9,106 nt of DNA from Thioalkalivibrio nitratireducens (GCA_011390385.1 JAABSN010000133.1:1-9106), one strand, 5' to 3'; positions 1 to 6,281 are shown, counted from the stretch's first letter. The notes: generated by a model from the letters alone, not told the origin. Program-made: numbers and translations.

Positions 1-1577
1 AAATGCAGGGCGCTGGAATGCGCGGGCAGTATAGAAGGCCCTTCGACCCCACTCAAGACCAGGGTTTCCAGACCCGGCCGCCGGTCGATGCCCTTGGCCA
101 CGCCCACCACCCGCAGACCTTCCAGTTCCTGTGCACGCAGTACGTCCAGTGCCTGGCTCACCTGCCCTTTCCCGCCGTCGATGAACAGGATGTCGGGAAC
201 CTGACCTTCGCCCTTCTTCAGGCGAGCGAAACGCCGCTCCAGCGCCTGGTGCATCGCTGCATAGTCGTCGCCTGGCTCGATTCCGGCAATGTTGAAGCGG
301 CGATAGTCGGATTTGATCGGACCCTCCGGCCCGAAGACCACGCACGAGGCCACCGTACCCTCGCCCTGGGTATGCGAAATGTCGAAGCACTCCATGCGCC
401 CGGGAAGCTCCGGCAGGTTCAGCGCTGCAGCCAGGGCCTCGAGACGCGCCTGCTGGCCGGCTTTGCCCGCAAGCTGTGTTCGTAGCGCCAGTTCAGCGTT
501 GCGCTCGGCCATCCGCAGCCACTCTGCCCGCTGTCCGCGTGTCGACCAGGCGAGCCTGACCCTGCTGCCCCGGCGTTGCTCCAGCAGTGCCTCCAGCGCC
601 TCGGGCTCCTCCGGACGCTCGGACAGCAGCACCTGCCGCGGCGGTTCGCGCTCGGCATAGTATTGGGCGAGGATCGCGGTCATGATTTCGGCATTGCCGG
701 ATTCTTCGGGCAGTTTCGGATAGCGCACGGTGTTGCCGAGATTCAGGCCATTGCGAACGAAGAAGATCTGTACCGCCGCGGACCCTCCCTCCCGCGCTAG
801 CGCGAAGATGTCGGCATCACCTTCACCACCAGCCACGTACTGCTGCTCGGAGATCTGGCGCAGGCTGGCAATCTGGTCGCGCAGCCGTGCCGCCCGCTCG
901 AAACGCAGTTCCGACGCCGCCGTCTCCATGCGCAGCACGAGATCGCCGATCACCTGGTCACTGCGGCCTTCGAGGAAACGCAGACTGGCATCGACATCGG
1001 CCGCGTATTCGTCGGGATCAATCAGACCGACACAGGGCGCGGTACAGCGCCCGATCTGGTGCTGCAGGCAGGGCCGGCTGCGGTGCGCGAACACGCTATC
1101 CTCGCATTGGCGCACGAGAAAGAGCTTCTGCAGGAGACTCAGCGTATCGCGCACCGCGACCGTCGAGGGGTACGGACCGAAATAGCGTACGCCCTTTTTC
1201 CGGGCGCCCCGATGGAACCCCAAACGCGGGTAGTCGTGATTGGAAACAAAGATATAGGGATAACTCTTGTCATCCCGCAAGAGGATGTTGTAACGCGGCC
1301 GATGGCGTTTGATCAGGTTCGCTTCCAGCAGCAGCGCCTCGGCCTCGGTCTGCGTCACCGCGACGCGGATATCGGCGATCTGCGCAACCATCGCACGGGT
1401 CTTCGGGCTGCGCTCGCCAGCCGTGCGGAAATAACTCGCGATGCGCTTGCGCAGGCTGTTCGCCTTGCCGACGTAAAGCACGGTACCGGCTTCGTCCAGC
1501 ATCTGGTAGACACCGGGCGCCAGAGTACAGGTCTTCAGAAAGGCCTTGTCATCGAACGCGGGCGCGGTCTCGCTCAT
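1..1577 (-). CDS. uvrC: UvrABC system protein C (excinuclease subunit), 3' end cut by window edge
   Basis: UvrC makes both incisions flanking bulky DNA lesions after UvrA and UvrB load, in cytoplasmic nucleotide excision repair. About 525 codons are visible; the family is about 610, so roughly 85 C-terminal residues (the helix-hairpin-helix DNA-binding region) lie outside. The N-terminal GIY-YIG nuclease is seen as PGVY at residues 21-24 and LYVGKA at 34-39. A cysteine-rich stretch (CEDS, CLQHQIGRCTAPC) follows, then a UVR-type UvrB-interaction helix near residues 205-240. The RNase H-like 5'-incision domain has FDISHTQG with Asp399, the PGDDYAAM motif, and FIDGGKGQ with Asp467, nearly the E. 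coli numbering. The last catalytic histidine (E. coli His538) should fall just outside. The ATG at 1577 is 4 bases after the stop of the upstream glycosylase gene, and no clear Shine-Dalgarno is visible, so translational coupling is likely. Identification is firm; no internal stop is seen. Confidence 0.97.
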   Translation of the reverse strand, partial: MSETAPAFDDKAFLKTCTLAPGVYQMLDEAGTVLYVGKANSLRKRIASYFRTAGERSPKTRAMVAQIADIRVAVTQTEAEALLLEANLIKRHRPRYNILLRDDKSYPYIFVSNHDYPRLGFHRGARKKGVRYFGPYPSTVAVRDTLSLLQKLFLVRQCEDSVFAHRSRPCLQHQIGRCTAPCVGLIDPDEYAADVDASLRFLEGRSDQVIGDLVLRMETAASELRFERAARLRDQIASLRQISEQQYVAGGEGDADIFALAREGGSAAVQIFFVRNGLNLGNTVRYPKLPEESGNAEIMTAILAQYYAEREPPRQVLLSERPEEPEALEALLEQRRGSRVRLAWSTRGQRAEWLRMAERNAELALRTQLAGKAGQQARLEALAAALNLPELPGRMECFDISHTQGEGTVASCVVFGPEGPIKSDYRRFNIAGIEPGDDYAAMHQALERRFARLKKGEGQVPDILFIDGGKGQVSQALDVLRAQELEGLRVVGVAKGIDRRPGLETLVLSGVEGPSILPAHSSALH

Positions 1578-1581
1578 GCGT

Positions 1582-2220
1582 TCAGGATAACCGGGCGCGG
1601 ATCTCCCGGAACAATTCCTCGAACATCTCGGGTGTCAGACGGCGCGTTTGGGTGTTGTAGCGCGAGCAGTGGTAGGAATCGAACAGCCGCCGCCCCTGCC
1701 CGACGTCATGCTCGGCACCGTGAGCGAACGGGTACGCAGCGAGAGCCAGGCCGTGGGCACGCAATACCGCGTCGTGGGCGATACGGCCCAGGGCCAGGAT
1801 AATGCGCGGGGCCACGGCATCGATCTCCGCGGCCAGGTAGCCATTGCAGGTGCGGATCTCGGCCGGCGTGGGTTTGTTCTGTGGCGGCAGGCATTTCACG
1901 GCATTGGTCACCCGGCAGCCCGTCAGCATCAGTCCGTCGTCGGGCGCGACCGCGTCGGGCTGGTTCGAAAAATCGAAGGCGTGCAATGTCCGGTACAGGA
2001 GGATACCGGCATGATCGCCGGTAAAAGGCCGTCCGGTCGCGTTCGCACCGTGCATGCCCGGCGCCAGGCCGACGATCAGCAACGATGCATCGGGCGGTCC
2101 GAACGGCGCCACGGGCGCGGCATGGTAGCCTGGATAGTCACTGCGGACCGCCGCGAGGTGCCCGGCAAGCCGTGGGCAGCGCGTACAGGCGGGGTCGAAG
2201 GTCGCTGTGTCGTTCACCAT
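1582..2220 (-). CDS. Uracil-DNA glycosylase, family 5 (UDGb type), 4Fe-4S
   Basis: This is a 212-residue uracil-DNA glycosylase that removes uracil, and in this family often other deaminated bases, from DNA to start base excision repair. Motif A reads GLAPGMHGANATGRPFTGD at residues 51-69, and motif B is HCSRYNTQTRRLT at 184-196. The alanine/asparagine-rich motif A without the usual catalytic aspartate, together with the HCSRxNTxTxRLT form of motif B, matches family 5 (Thermus TTUDGB) rather than family 1 Ung or family 4 UDGa. Four cysteines, C12 and C15 (CTRC) and C102 and C110 (CRVTNAVKC), sit where the family binds its 4Fe-4S cluster. The start ATG overlaps the stop of the CYTH gene by 7 bases (ATGGTGA) and has no strong ribosome binding site of its own, which suggests coupled translation. 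uvrC follows 4 bases after its stop. No ung-type motifs are present. Confidence 0.93.
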   Translation of the reverse strand: MVNDTATFDPACTRCPRLAGHLAAVRSDYPGYHAAPVAPFGPPDASLLIVGLAPGMHGANATGRPFTGDHAGILLYRTLHAFDFSNQPDAVAPDDGLMLTGCRVTNAVKCLPPQNKPTPAEIRTCNGYLAAEIDAVAPRIILALGRIAHDAVLRAHGLALAAYPFAHGAEHDVGQGRRLFDSYHCSRYNTQTRRLTPEMFEELFREIRARLS

Positions 2221-2678
2221 CGCGAATACGGGTGCCGGGCAAGTTCGGTGTTGTAGTAGCGCGGATCATGCGACACCTCGTCTCCCAACCAGTCCGGCCG
2301 GGCGAAAGTTTCGTCGGCGTCCTCGAGTTCGATTTCGGCAACGATCAGGCCCGCGTTTTCGCCGGCGAATTCGTCGATCTCCCAGAGATGGGCTCCGTAC
2401 CTGACTTCGTGCCGCGTTTTCTCGATCACCTCACCAGAAAGCTCAGCGAGCAGCACAAGCGCCTGTTCGGAGGGAATCGAATACTCGAATTCCAACCGTT
2501 CGACACCCAGGGTCGCGCTCTTGATGTTGAGGTTGGCCTGGCCGCCATCGATGCGAACACGAACCGAGGCACGTGTGTTACCGCATAGATAGCCTTGGCG
2601 AAGCGTCCGGGATTCGTGCACCAACGAACGCCAGTTATCGTTTCTCAGCAGGAACTTGCGTTCGATTTCTTGAGGCAT
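2214..2678 (-). CDS. CYTH-domain triphosphate tunnel metalloenzyme (probable inorganic triphosphatase)
   Basis: This is a 154-residue single-domain CYTH protein. The defining ExExK motif is at residues 4-8 (EIERK), followed by RQGYL (27-31), RVRI (40-43), NIKS (51-54), EKTRH (86-90), WEIDEF (99-104) and AEIELED (114-120), the strand order expected for an eight-stranded triphosphate tunnel. Size and sequence pattern resemble the Nitrosomonas europaea enzyme NeuTTM, which cleaves tripolyphosphate with a divalent metal. Other members are adenylate cyclases or thiamine triphosphatases, so the substrate is inferred. I chose the ATG at 2678 because EIERKF must lie at the extreme N-terminus; an in-frame ATG at 2828 would add 50 residues unlike the family. 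The gene heads the minus-strand group with the glycosylase and uvrC, and its last 7 bases overlap the glycosylase start. Why it accompanies repair genes is unknown. Confidence 0.9.
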   Translation of the reverse strand: MPQEIERKFLLRNDNWRSLVHESRTLRQGYLCGNTRASVRVRIDGGQANLNIKSATLGVERLEFEYSIPSEQALVLLAELSGEVIEKTRHEVRYGAHLWEIDEFAGENAGLIVAEIELEDADETFARPDWLGDEVSHDPRYYNTELARHPYSRW

Positions 2679-2708
2679 GTGGCATTCTTTTGGTTGCGAC
2701 CTTGAGCA

Positions 2709-2714
2709 AGGATA
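2709..2714 (-). promoter_or_regulatory. Candidate -10 box for the CYTH-glycosylase-uvrC cluster
   Basis: On the minus strand the bases read TATCCT within GCTATCCTTG, about 30 bases before the CYTH start codon. This gives a transcript start near 2702 and a leader of about 24 bases. The -35 position is poor (TTCCGC at 17-base spacing), so this is a weak candidate. Read-through from fabH is an alternative. Confidence 0.3.
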
Positions 2715-2816
2715 GCGAGGCCGACCCTCCCGCGGAAGTACGTTCAGCAGGGCGCCGTGAGGCGAAACCGAACCGCACCGATACGCGCTGGCGCAGGCTT
2801 CCAAGCTCCCGGGCCT

Positions 2817-2851
2817 CGAACGGTGCAATTCGCTGCGCTCATTGGCACCCT
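2817..2851 (-). repeat. Dispersed imperfect-palindrome repeat, copy 1
   Basis: On the plus strand it begins CGAACGGTGCAATTCGC and ends CATTGGCACCCT. The reverse complement recurs at 5455-5489 with 33 of 35 bases identical. The core pairs GGTGC with GGCACC and AAT with ATT, plus a short GC inner pair, so it can fold as an imperfect hairpin with one bulge. It resembles the class of short palindromic intergenic elements (REP-like) dispersed in many proteobacterial genomes, though two copies cannot prove high copy number. It lies 63 bases beyond the fabH stop. Confidence 0.8.
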
Positions 2852-2865
2852 ACGCCTTTCGGCGC
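2852..2865 (-). other. Short tetraloop hairpin beside repeat copy 1
   Basis: On the minus strand the bases GCGCC-GAAA-GGCGT form a 5-bp stem capped by a GNRA-type GAAA loop. It is directly adjacent to the repeat and about 50 bases downstream of fabH. No run of T follows, so it is not a standard intrinsic terminator; it could protect the 3' end of the transcript. It is absent beside the other repeat copy. Confidence 0.4.
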
Positions 2866-2913
2866 AAGTGGTGCACACACCCAAGGCCCGACCGGAAGTC
2901 TCTCCCGCGGGGG

Positions 2914-3870
2914 TTACATGCGGATCAGCGCGGCACCCCAGGTGAACCCGCCGCCGAAGGCTTCGGTCAGGATCAACTCGCCGGGCTTGATCCGCCCGTC
3001 GCGGACGGCGACATCCAGCGCCAGGGGGATCGAGGCGGCCGAGGTGTTGCCATGCGTGTCGATGGTGACCACGACATGATCCATCGACATGGAGAGCTTC
3101 TTCGCCGTCGCCTGGATGATCCGGATATTGGCCTGATGCGGAACCAGCCAGTCGAGATCGGATTTGCCGATGCCGTTGTGGGCGAGGGTTTCGTCGACGA
3201 TCTGATCCAGCGTGTTCACCGCCACCCGGAACACCGCGCGGCCCTCCATTCGGATCTTCATGTCCGGCACATCGTTGCGCGATACGCCCCCAGGGACCTC
3301 CAGCAGGGCCCGGTGCGCGCCATCGGCGTGCAGGTGCGTTGAAATCACTCCCGGCTCCTCCGAGCGCGAGAGGATCACGGCACCCGCGCCATCGCCCCAG
3401 AGAATGCAGTTTCCACGGTCGGTGTAGTCGGTGATTCGCGACAGCGTCTCGGCACCCACCACCAGAACATGCTGGCACTGACCACCCCGAATGAACTGAT
3501 CGGCCGTCGCCAGACCAAACACGAATCCGCTGCAGACGGCCTGCAGATCGAATGCCGGGCAGCCACCGACACCGAGCTTGGTCTGCAACAGGCAGGCGGT
3601 GCTCGGGAAAGTCTGGTCGGGTGTGGTCGTCGCCACCAGAATCATGTCGAGATCGGCGGCACGCAACCCGGCTGCGTCCAGCGCACGACGCGCGGCGTGC
3701 AGGGCAAGATCTGAGGTGGTCTCGCCGGGGGCGGCGATATGGCGCAACCGGATCCCGGTCCGATCGAAGATCCACTCATCGGTCGTGTCGACCAGTTTTT
3801 CCAGATCGGCATTCGTCAGCAGGCCCTCCGGCAGATAGCCGCCGGTGCCCGTAATCCGTGAAAAAGTCAA
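2914..3870 (-). CDS. fabH: Beta-ketoacyl-ACP synthase III (KAS III)
   Basis: FabH condenses acetyl-CoA with malonyl-ACP, the committed initiation step of type II fatty-acid synthesis in the cytoplasm. The 318-residue length is normal. The catalytic triad is complete: Cys113 in AVCSGF, His245 in PHQANIRI and Asn275 in HGNTSAAS (E. coli 112, 244, 274). [10 protein letters not shown] (37-46) and the C-terminal [16 protein letters not shown] are also typical. The start is TTG: in that frame a TGA lies one codon upstream, a perfect AGGAGG sits 7 bases before the TTG, and the resulting N-terminus aligns with E. coli FabH. The TTG overlaps the plsX stop by 4 bases (TTGA), so translation is probably coupled to plsX. 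It is the last gene of the operon; fabD, the usual next gene, is missing here. Confidence 0.97.
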   Translation of the reverse strand: MTFSRITGTGGYLPEGLLTNADLEKLVDTTDEWIFDRTGIRLRHIAAPGETTSDLALHAARRALDAAGLRAADLDMILVATTTPDQTFPSTACLLQTKLGVGGCPAFDLQAVCSGFVFGLATADQFIRGGQCQHVLVVGAETLSRITDYTDRGNCILWGDGAGAVILSRSEEPGVISTHLHADGAHRALLEVPGGVSRNDVPDMKIRMEGRAVFRVAVNTLDQIVDETLAHNGIGKSDLDWLVPHQANIRIIQATAKKLSMSMDHVVVTIDTHGNTSAASIPLALDVAVRDGRIKPGELILTEAFGGGFTWGAALIRM

Positions 3871-4895
3871 ACCTCAACCTCCTGGCGCAGCATCCGTCCC
3901 AACTGTTTGTCGATCCGCTGCGGAACGTTGGCTTCCGCCTCCTTGCGGGCAATTCGGACAGCGTTCTGAAAGGCGACTTCGTCGGCACCACCATGGCTCT
4001 TGATCACGATCCCCTGCAGACCAAGCAGCGAAGCACCGTTGTACCGCCGGGGGTCGATGCGCTCACGAAACCGACTCAGAACCGGCAGCGCAACCAGGCC
4101 GCGCAAACGGGTCAGCCAGTTACGCTTGAATTCGCCGCGGATGTTGTCGGCGATCATGCGCGCCACGCCCTCGCTGGTCTTCAGCGCGACATTACCGACG
4201 AAGCCATCGCAGACGACGACGTCGACATCGGAGCAGTAAACGTCATTGCCCTCGACAAATCCAATGTAATTCAAAGACGATTTCTCGAGCAGGTGGGCCG
4301 CCTCACGCACCCGGTCATTGCCCTTCATGGCCTCGGAACCGATGTTCAGCAGCCCGACCCGCGGCGACTCGAGCCCATCGATCGAACTGACCAGCACCGA
4401 TCCCATCACGGCAAACTGGTACAGGTGGGCCGCCTCGACATCGACGTTGGCACCGAGATCCAGCATGTGGGTGTGGCCGAACAGCGACGGAAGCGCAGTG
4501 GCAATTGCCGGGCGGTCGATTCCGGGCAGCGTCTTCAGCACGTAGCGAGCGGTCGCCATCAGCGCCCCGGTATTGCCGGCGCTCACGCAGGCATCGGCGC
4601 TCCCCAGCTTCACCAAGTCGATTGCGCGGCGCATGGAAGAGTCCTTCTTGTTGCGCAACGCTACTGCTGGCAACTCTTCCATGCCTACCGTCTGCGAAGC
4701 ATGCACGACCTGCACACGCGCCTTCATGGCCGTGGGCCAGTGGCGCATGTGGGCCGCAACGACCGCTTCGTCGCCGACGAGAAGCAATCCGACGTCGGCG
4801 GTTTCTTCCAGTGCCGCGAGCGCAGCCGGCATGATCACGGAAGCTCCGTGGTCTCCGCTCATCACATCCAGTGCAACGTTATACGTGTGATTCAT
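3867..4895 (-). CDS. plsX: Phosphate acyltransferase PlsX
   Basis: PlsX converts acyl-ACP plus phosphate to acyl-phosphate, the acyl donor for PlsY in phosphatidic acid synthesis. It is a peripheral enzyme acting at the inner membrane face. The 342 residues show family landmarks in order: [10 protein letters not shown] (8-17), [12 protein letters not shown] (102-113), LDLGANVD (145-152), [11 protein letters not shown] (182-192), [14 protein letters not shown] (227-240) and [18 protein letters not shown] (285-302). The first motif has Ser13 where E. coli has Gly (DVMGGD). The ATG at 4895 gives the expected N-terminus; only a weak AGG-rich stretch precedes it. It lies 243 bases after rpmF and overlaps fabH by 4 bases. 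PlsX and FabH both draw on the ACP pool, so coupling their synthesis makes sense. Confidence 0.97.
   Translation of the reverse strand: MNHTYNVALDVMSGDHGASVIMPAALAALEETADVGLLLVGDEAVVAAHMRHWPTAMKARVQVVHASQTVGMEELPAVALRNKKDSSMRRAIDLVKLGSADACVSAGNTGALMATARYVLKTLPGIDRPAIATALPSLFGHTHMLDLGANVDVEAAHLYQFAVMGSVLVSSIDGLESPRVGLLNIGSEAMKGNDRVREAAHLLEKSSLNYIGFVEGNDVYCSDVDVVVCDGFVGNVALKTSEGVARMIADNIRGEFKRNWLTRLRGLVALPVLSRFRERIDPRRYNGASLLGLQGIVIKSHGGADEVAFQNAVRIARKEAEANVPQRIDKQLGRMLRQEVEV
3878..3883 (-). promoter_or_regulatory. Consensus ribosome binding site that fixes the TTG start of fabH
   Basis: The minus strand reads AGGAGG, 7 bases before the TTG at 3870. It lies inside the last codons of plsX. A TGA in the fabH frame lies between it and the TTG, so no earlier start is possible downstream of that stop. 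The strong site probably compensates for the weak TTG codon. Confidence 0.85.
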
Positions 4896-5138
4896 GCCGG
4901 TTCAGACCTGACCTTTCCCAGATGCCCGTGCACGAGCGACTCCCGGACAAACTTCACCCGATGAATCGTCGAATCATGGTTCAGCCCGGCATGCGACACC
5001 GGAAGACGGTCGCGCAGCCGGCCCGCGGCAACAAGCACTGCCGTCCGCACCCGGCGCCGGACGCGCGTCCGACACCAAAGCCGGCGGACCCCGGGCAAGG
5101 ACGTTCCGCGGTCCGCGAACGGGAACTGGAAAGTGCGG
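4896..5138. other. Unusually long gap between rpmF and plsX
   Basis: These 243 bases lie inside the operon, where relatives usually have a short spacer. I see a strong GC hairpin just after rpmF, but no T-run, no recognisable gene and no clear promoter. A reading frame of 91 codons (4892-5167, minus) crosses it but begins inside rpmF out of frame, is arginine-rich and looks like chance. Confidence 0.6.
5102..5121 (-). other. Hairpin 17 bases after the rpmF stop
   Basis: On the minus strand CGTTCGCG pairs with CGC-G-GAACG around a 3-base GAC loop: an 8-bp stem with one bulged G. No U tract follows, so a simple intrinsic terminator is unlikely. It could stabilise the rpmF 3' end or attenuate transcription between rpmF and plsX, which would let ribosomal protein output exceed PlsX/FabH output. 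The structure is visible; the function is inferred. Confidence 0.4.
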
Positions 5139-5336
5139 TCAATCCTCGTCGTCGTCGACGACGACATCCTTCACGATGACCTGGCGCCCACGATAGAAAC
5201 CATCCGGCGAAACATGGTGCCGACGATGCACCTCACCGGTGGTCGGCTCGATCGAGAGCGTGGCGCCCTTCAGGGCGTCATGAGACCGGCGCATGCCGCG
5301 CTTCGAAGGGGTCATTCGGGCTTGTTGAACGGCCAT
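5139..5336 (-). CDS. rpmF: 50S ribosomal protein L32, zinc-free type, with acidic C-terminal tail
   Basis: L32 is a small protein of the large ribosomal subunit near the peptidyl transferase region. The 65 residues begin MAVQQ and contain [12 protein letters not shown] (11-22), [17 protein letters not shown] (38-54). There are no cysteines, so this is the form without a zinc site, as in E. coli (57 residues). The extra length is an acidic C-terminal tail, DVVVDDDED, unusual for a basic ribosomal protein. A GGAG site at 5344-5347 lies 7 bases before the ATG. yceD lies upstream and plsX downstream, as in E. coli, but both flanking gaps are long. It may be transcribed from the yceD promoter; no good separate promoter is seen. 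Confidence 0.97.
   Translation of the reverse strand: MAVQQARMTPSKRGMRRSHDALKGATLSIEPTTGEVHRRHHVSPDGFYRGRQVIVKDVVVDDDED
5148..5165. repeat. Perfect 18-base palindrome encoding the L32 acidic tail
   Basis: Three GTC units followed by three GAC units form a perfect inverted repeat that encodes the Val-Val-Val-Asp-Asp-Asp of L32's C-terminus, 6 bases before the stop codon. In RNA it could fold into a short GTC/GAC stem and, with the hairpin at 5102-5121, structure the rpmF 3' end. It could equally be a coincidence of trinucleotide repeats. Confidence 0.6.
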
Positions 5337-5679
5337 GGTGCTTCTCCAGTGTGCTGTATTCGAAAAAACGGATGCCAGTGTATAAGGTTCGGCGCCCCTG
5401 CGTTAGCCGTCATCATGACCGCGAGCTCGAGGCGACTCTGCTGATACAGGCAGCAGGGTGCCAATGAACGCAGCGAATTGCACCATTCGGCGTGAGCCAA
5501 CGGGAACTCCGATCCTCACCGTGGCGCGGTGCGGTCGGTTCCCCCCCACAGCATCCTACCGAATGGACTCCGATGCAGACTCTCATTGCCAGCTGCCACC
5601 GCTGATCATGGAAGTCGATCGGCCAGGGGGCCGGTCTCCTGCATGTCGCGCTGCTCTTTCCTGACCCTGACGGTTCGCG
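5337..5679. other. Non-coding gap of 343 bases between yceD and rpmF
   Basis: yceD and rpmF are normally nearly adjacent, so this gap is large. It contains repeat copy 2 (5455-5489), the rpmF ribosome binding site (5344-5347) and a small 5-bp stem that begins at the yceD stop codon (5668-5682, TGACG/CGTCA). A TATACA on the minus strand about 45 bases before rpmF has no matching -35. I find no gene, tRNA or clear terminator. Confidence 0.65.
5455..5489 (+). repeat. Dispersed imperfect-palindrome repeat, copy 2
   Basis: This copy reads AGGGTGCCAATGAACGCAGC and ends GAATTGCACCATTCG, the reverse complement of 2817-2851 with two differences in 35 bases. It lies in the long yceD-rpmF gap, about 120 bases before rpmF. 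The two copies are inverted relative to each other and bracket rpmF-plsX-fabH. Sequence outside the 35 bases is not shared, which is what a discrete element would show. Confidence 0.8.
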
Positions 5680-6192
5680 TCAATGCTTCTTTTTCAGTGC
5701 TTCCAGAACGGCAAACGGGCTCTCCGTGACCCCATCTCCGGTTCCCGCCTCGAACTCCCGCGGCAATGCTGCGTCGCACGCCTCGTGACGCGGCGCAAGC
5801 GGCAGCGCCAACAGGATTTCGTCCTCGACGAATGCGTTCGGTCGCAACAGCCCGTCCGACCCGAGTTCGAGAACGTCCTGATCATCCCCAACCACCGGCG
5901 GCGACCCGCTCGGGTCGGCCAGCACCACGTCGGGCCGCAGGCTGCAATGCCAGATCATCGGCTGCAGGCAACGCTGGCACTGCAGTCCGATTTCGCCATC
6001 GATCGTGCCCTGGACGCGGGTCTCACCAAGCGCTCCGTGCACGATCTGCATTGTCATCCGCACCAGCACCGGCCCACCTTCGAGCGCCGCTGCGCGTACT
6101 CTTGGCAGTTCGTCGGCCCCAAGGGTTCCCTCCCAGCGCTGGTCCAACGCGCGCGGAAGAAAAGGATCCAGGGACACGGGAATACGGCTCAT
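5680..6192 (-). CDS. yceD: YceD (DUF177) family protein, 23S rRNA accumulation
   Basis: YceD proteins are encoded upstream of rpmF and are needed for normal 23S rRNA levels in bacteria and plastids; the molecular mechanism is not settled. The 170-residue protein has the family landmarks: an N-terminal SLDPFLPRALDQRWEG (7-22), a CxxC at residues 72-75 (CQRC), VEDEILLALPL (122-132) and the C-terminal SPFAVLEALKKK (158-169). I chose the ATG at 6192; a TTG two codons upstream is also in frame but would leave almost no leader beyond the predicted transcript start. The promoter lies immediately upstream, so the leader is only about 8-10 bases with no room for a full Shine-Dalgarno. It is the first gene of the operon with rpmF, plsX and fabH and is divergent from the carboxylase genes. 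Confidence 0.93.
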   Translation of the reverse strand: MSRIPVSLDPFLPRALDQRWEGTLGADELPRVRAAALEGGPVLVRMTMQIVHGALGETRVQGTIDGEIGLQCQRCLQPMIWHCSLRPDVVLADPSGSPPVVGDDQDVLELGSDGLLRPNAFVEDEILLALPLAPRHEACDAALPREFEAGTGDGVTESPFAVLEALKKKH

Positions 6193-6206
6193 AATCAAGG
6201 GCGCGG

Positions 6207-6235
6207 AATATACGCGCGCGCGTGCATTCTGTCAA
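6207..6235 (-). promoter_or_regulatory. Sigma70 promoter of the yceD-rpmF-plsX-fabH operon
   Basis: On the minus strand TTGACA (6230-6235) and TATATT (6207-6212) are separated by exactly 17 bases. The -35 is consensus and the -10 differs at one position. Predicted transcription start is near 6200, only about 8-10 bases before the yceD ATG. The spacer is a CG-alternating run. Confidence 0.85.
6208..6227. other. 20-base alternating purine-pyrimidine tract (Z-DNA-prone)
   Basis: The plus strand alternates purine and pyrimidine without a break over 20 bases, with a 10-base CG run at its centre and a perfect 12-base palindrome at 6212-6223. Such tracts can adopt Z-DNA under negative supercoiling. 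It lies exactly across the spacer and -10 box of the yceD promoter in a divergent intergenic region. The tract is plain; a regulatory effect is inference. Confidence 0.6.
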
Positions 6236-6252
6236 AGCGAACAAAAGCTTAC

Positions 6253-6281
6253 TTGCAGCCACGAGAAGCGTTACGGATACT
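6253..6281 (+). promoter_or_regulatory. Candidate promoter for the carboxylase operon
   Basis: TTGCAG (6253-6258) and GATACT (6276-6281) are 17 bases apart on the plus strand, matching consensus at 3 of 6 and 4 of 6 positions. A start near 6288 would give a leader of about 25 bases with AGGA at 6301-6304. It is weaker than the divergent yceD promoter and may need an activator. Confidence 0.4.

Larger units (their letters stand above)
2679..2913. other. Intergenic region between fabH and the CYTH gene
   Basis: These 235 non-coding bases separate the end of fabH from the start of the CYTH gene, both on the minus strand. The region holds one copy of a 35-base dispersed repeat, a GC-rich tetraloop hairpin next to it, and a weak promoter-like -10 box near the CYTH gene. 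In many gammaproteobacteria fabH is followed directly by fabD, which is not seen here. I found no convincing U-tailed terminator and no small gene. Confidence 0.7.

Noticed and set aside
2679..2828. Fifty-residue N-terminal extension of the CYTH protein from an upstream ATG at 2828
   Set aside because: CYTH proteins begin almost directly with ExExK; the extension is cysteine- and proline-rich, unlike the family, and begins inside the repeat element.
2852..2865. Intrinsic terminator after fabH
   Set aside because: The stem is only 5 bp and no T-run follows it on the minus strand.
2744..3775. A 343-codon minus-strand frame overlapping fabH in another register
   Set aside because: Arginine- and glycine-rich chance frame; it conflicts with the complete FabH triad in the correct frame.
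3858..4964. A 368-codon plus-strand frame opposite plsX
   Set aside because: plsX on the other strand has all family motifs, and this frame has none, so it is a codon-bias shadow.
4892..5167. Possible 91-codon gene between rpmF and plsX
   Set aside because: It starts inside rpmF out of frame, has biased arginine-rich composition and no recognisable motif.
2817..5489. CRISPR array or insertion sequence ends
   Set aside because: There are only two copies, inverted and 2.6 kb apart, with no transposase between them and no regular spacing.
5337..5679. Small RNA or decayed gene in the yceD-rpmF gap
   Set aside because: I found no promoter plus terminator pair, tRNA-like fold or frame resembling a known protein; only the repeat copy is supported.
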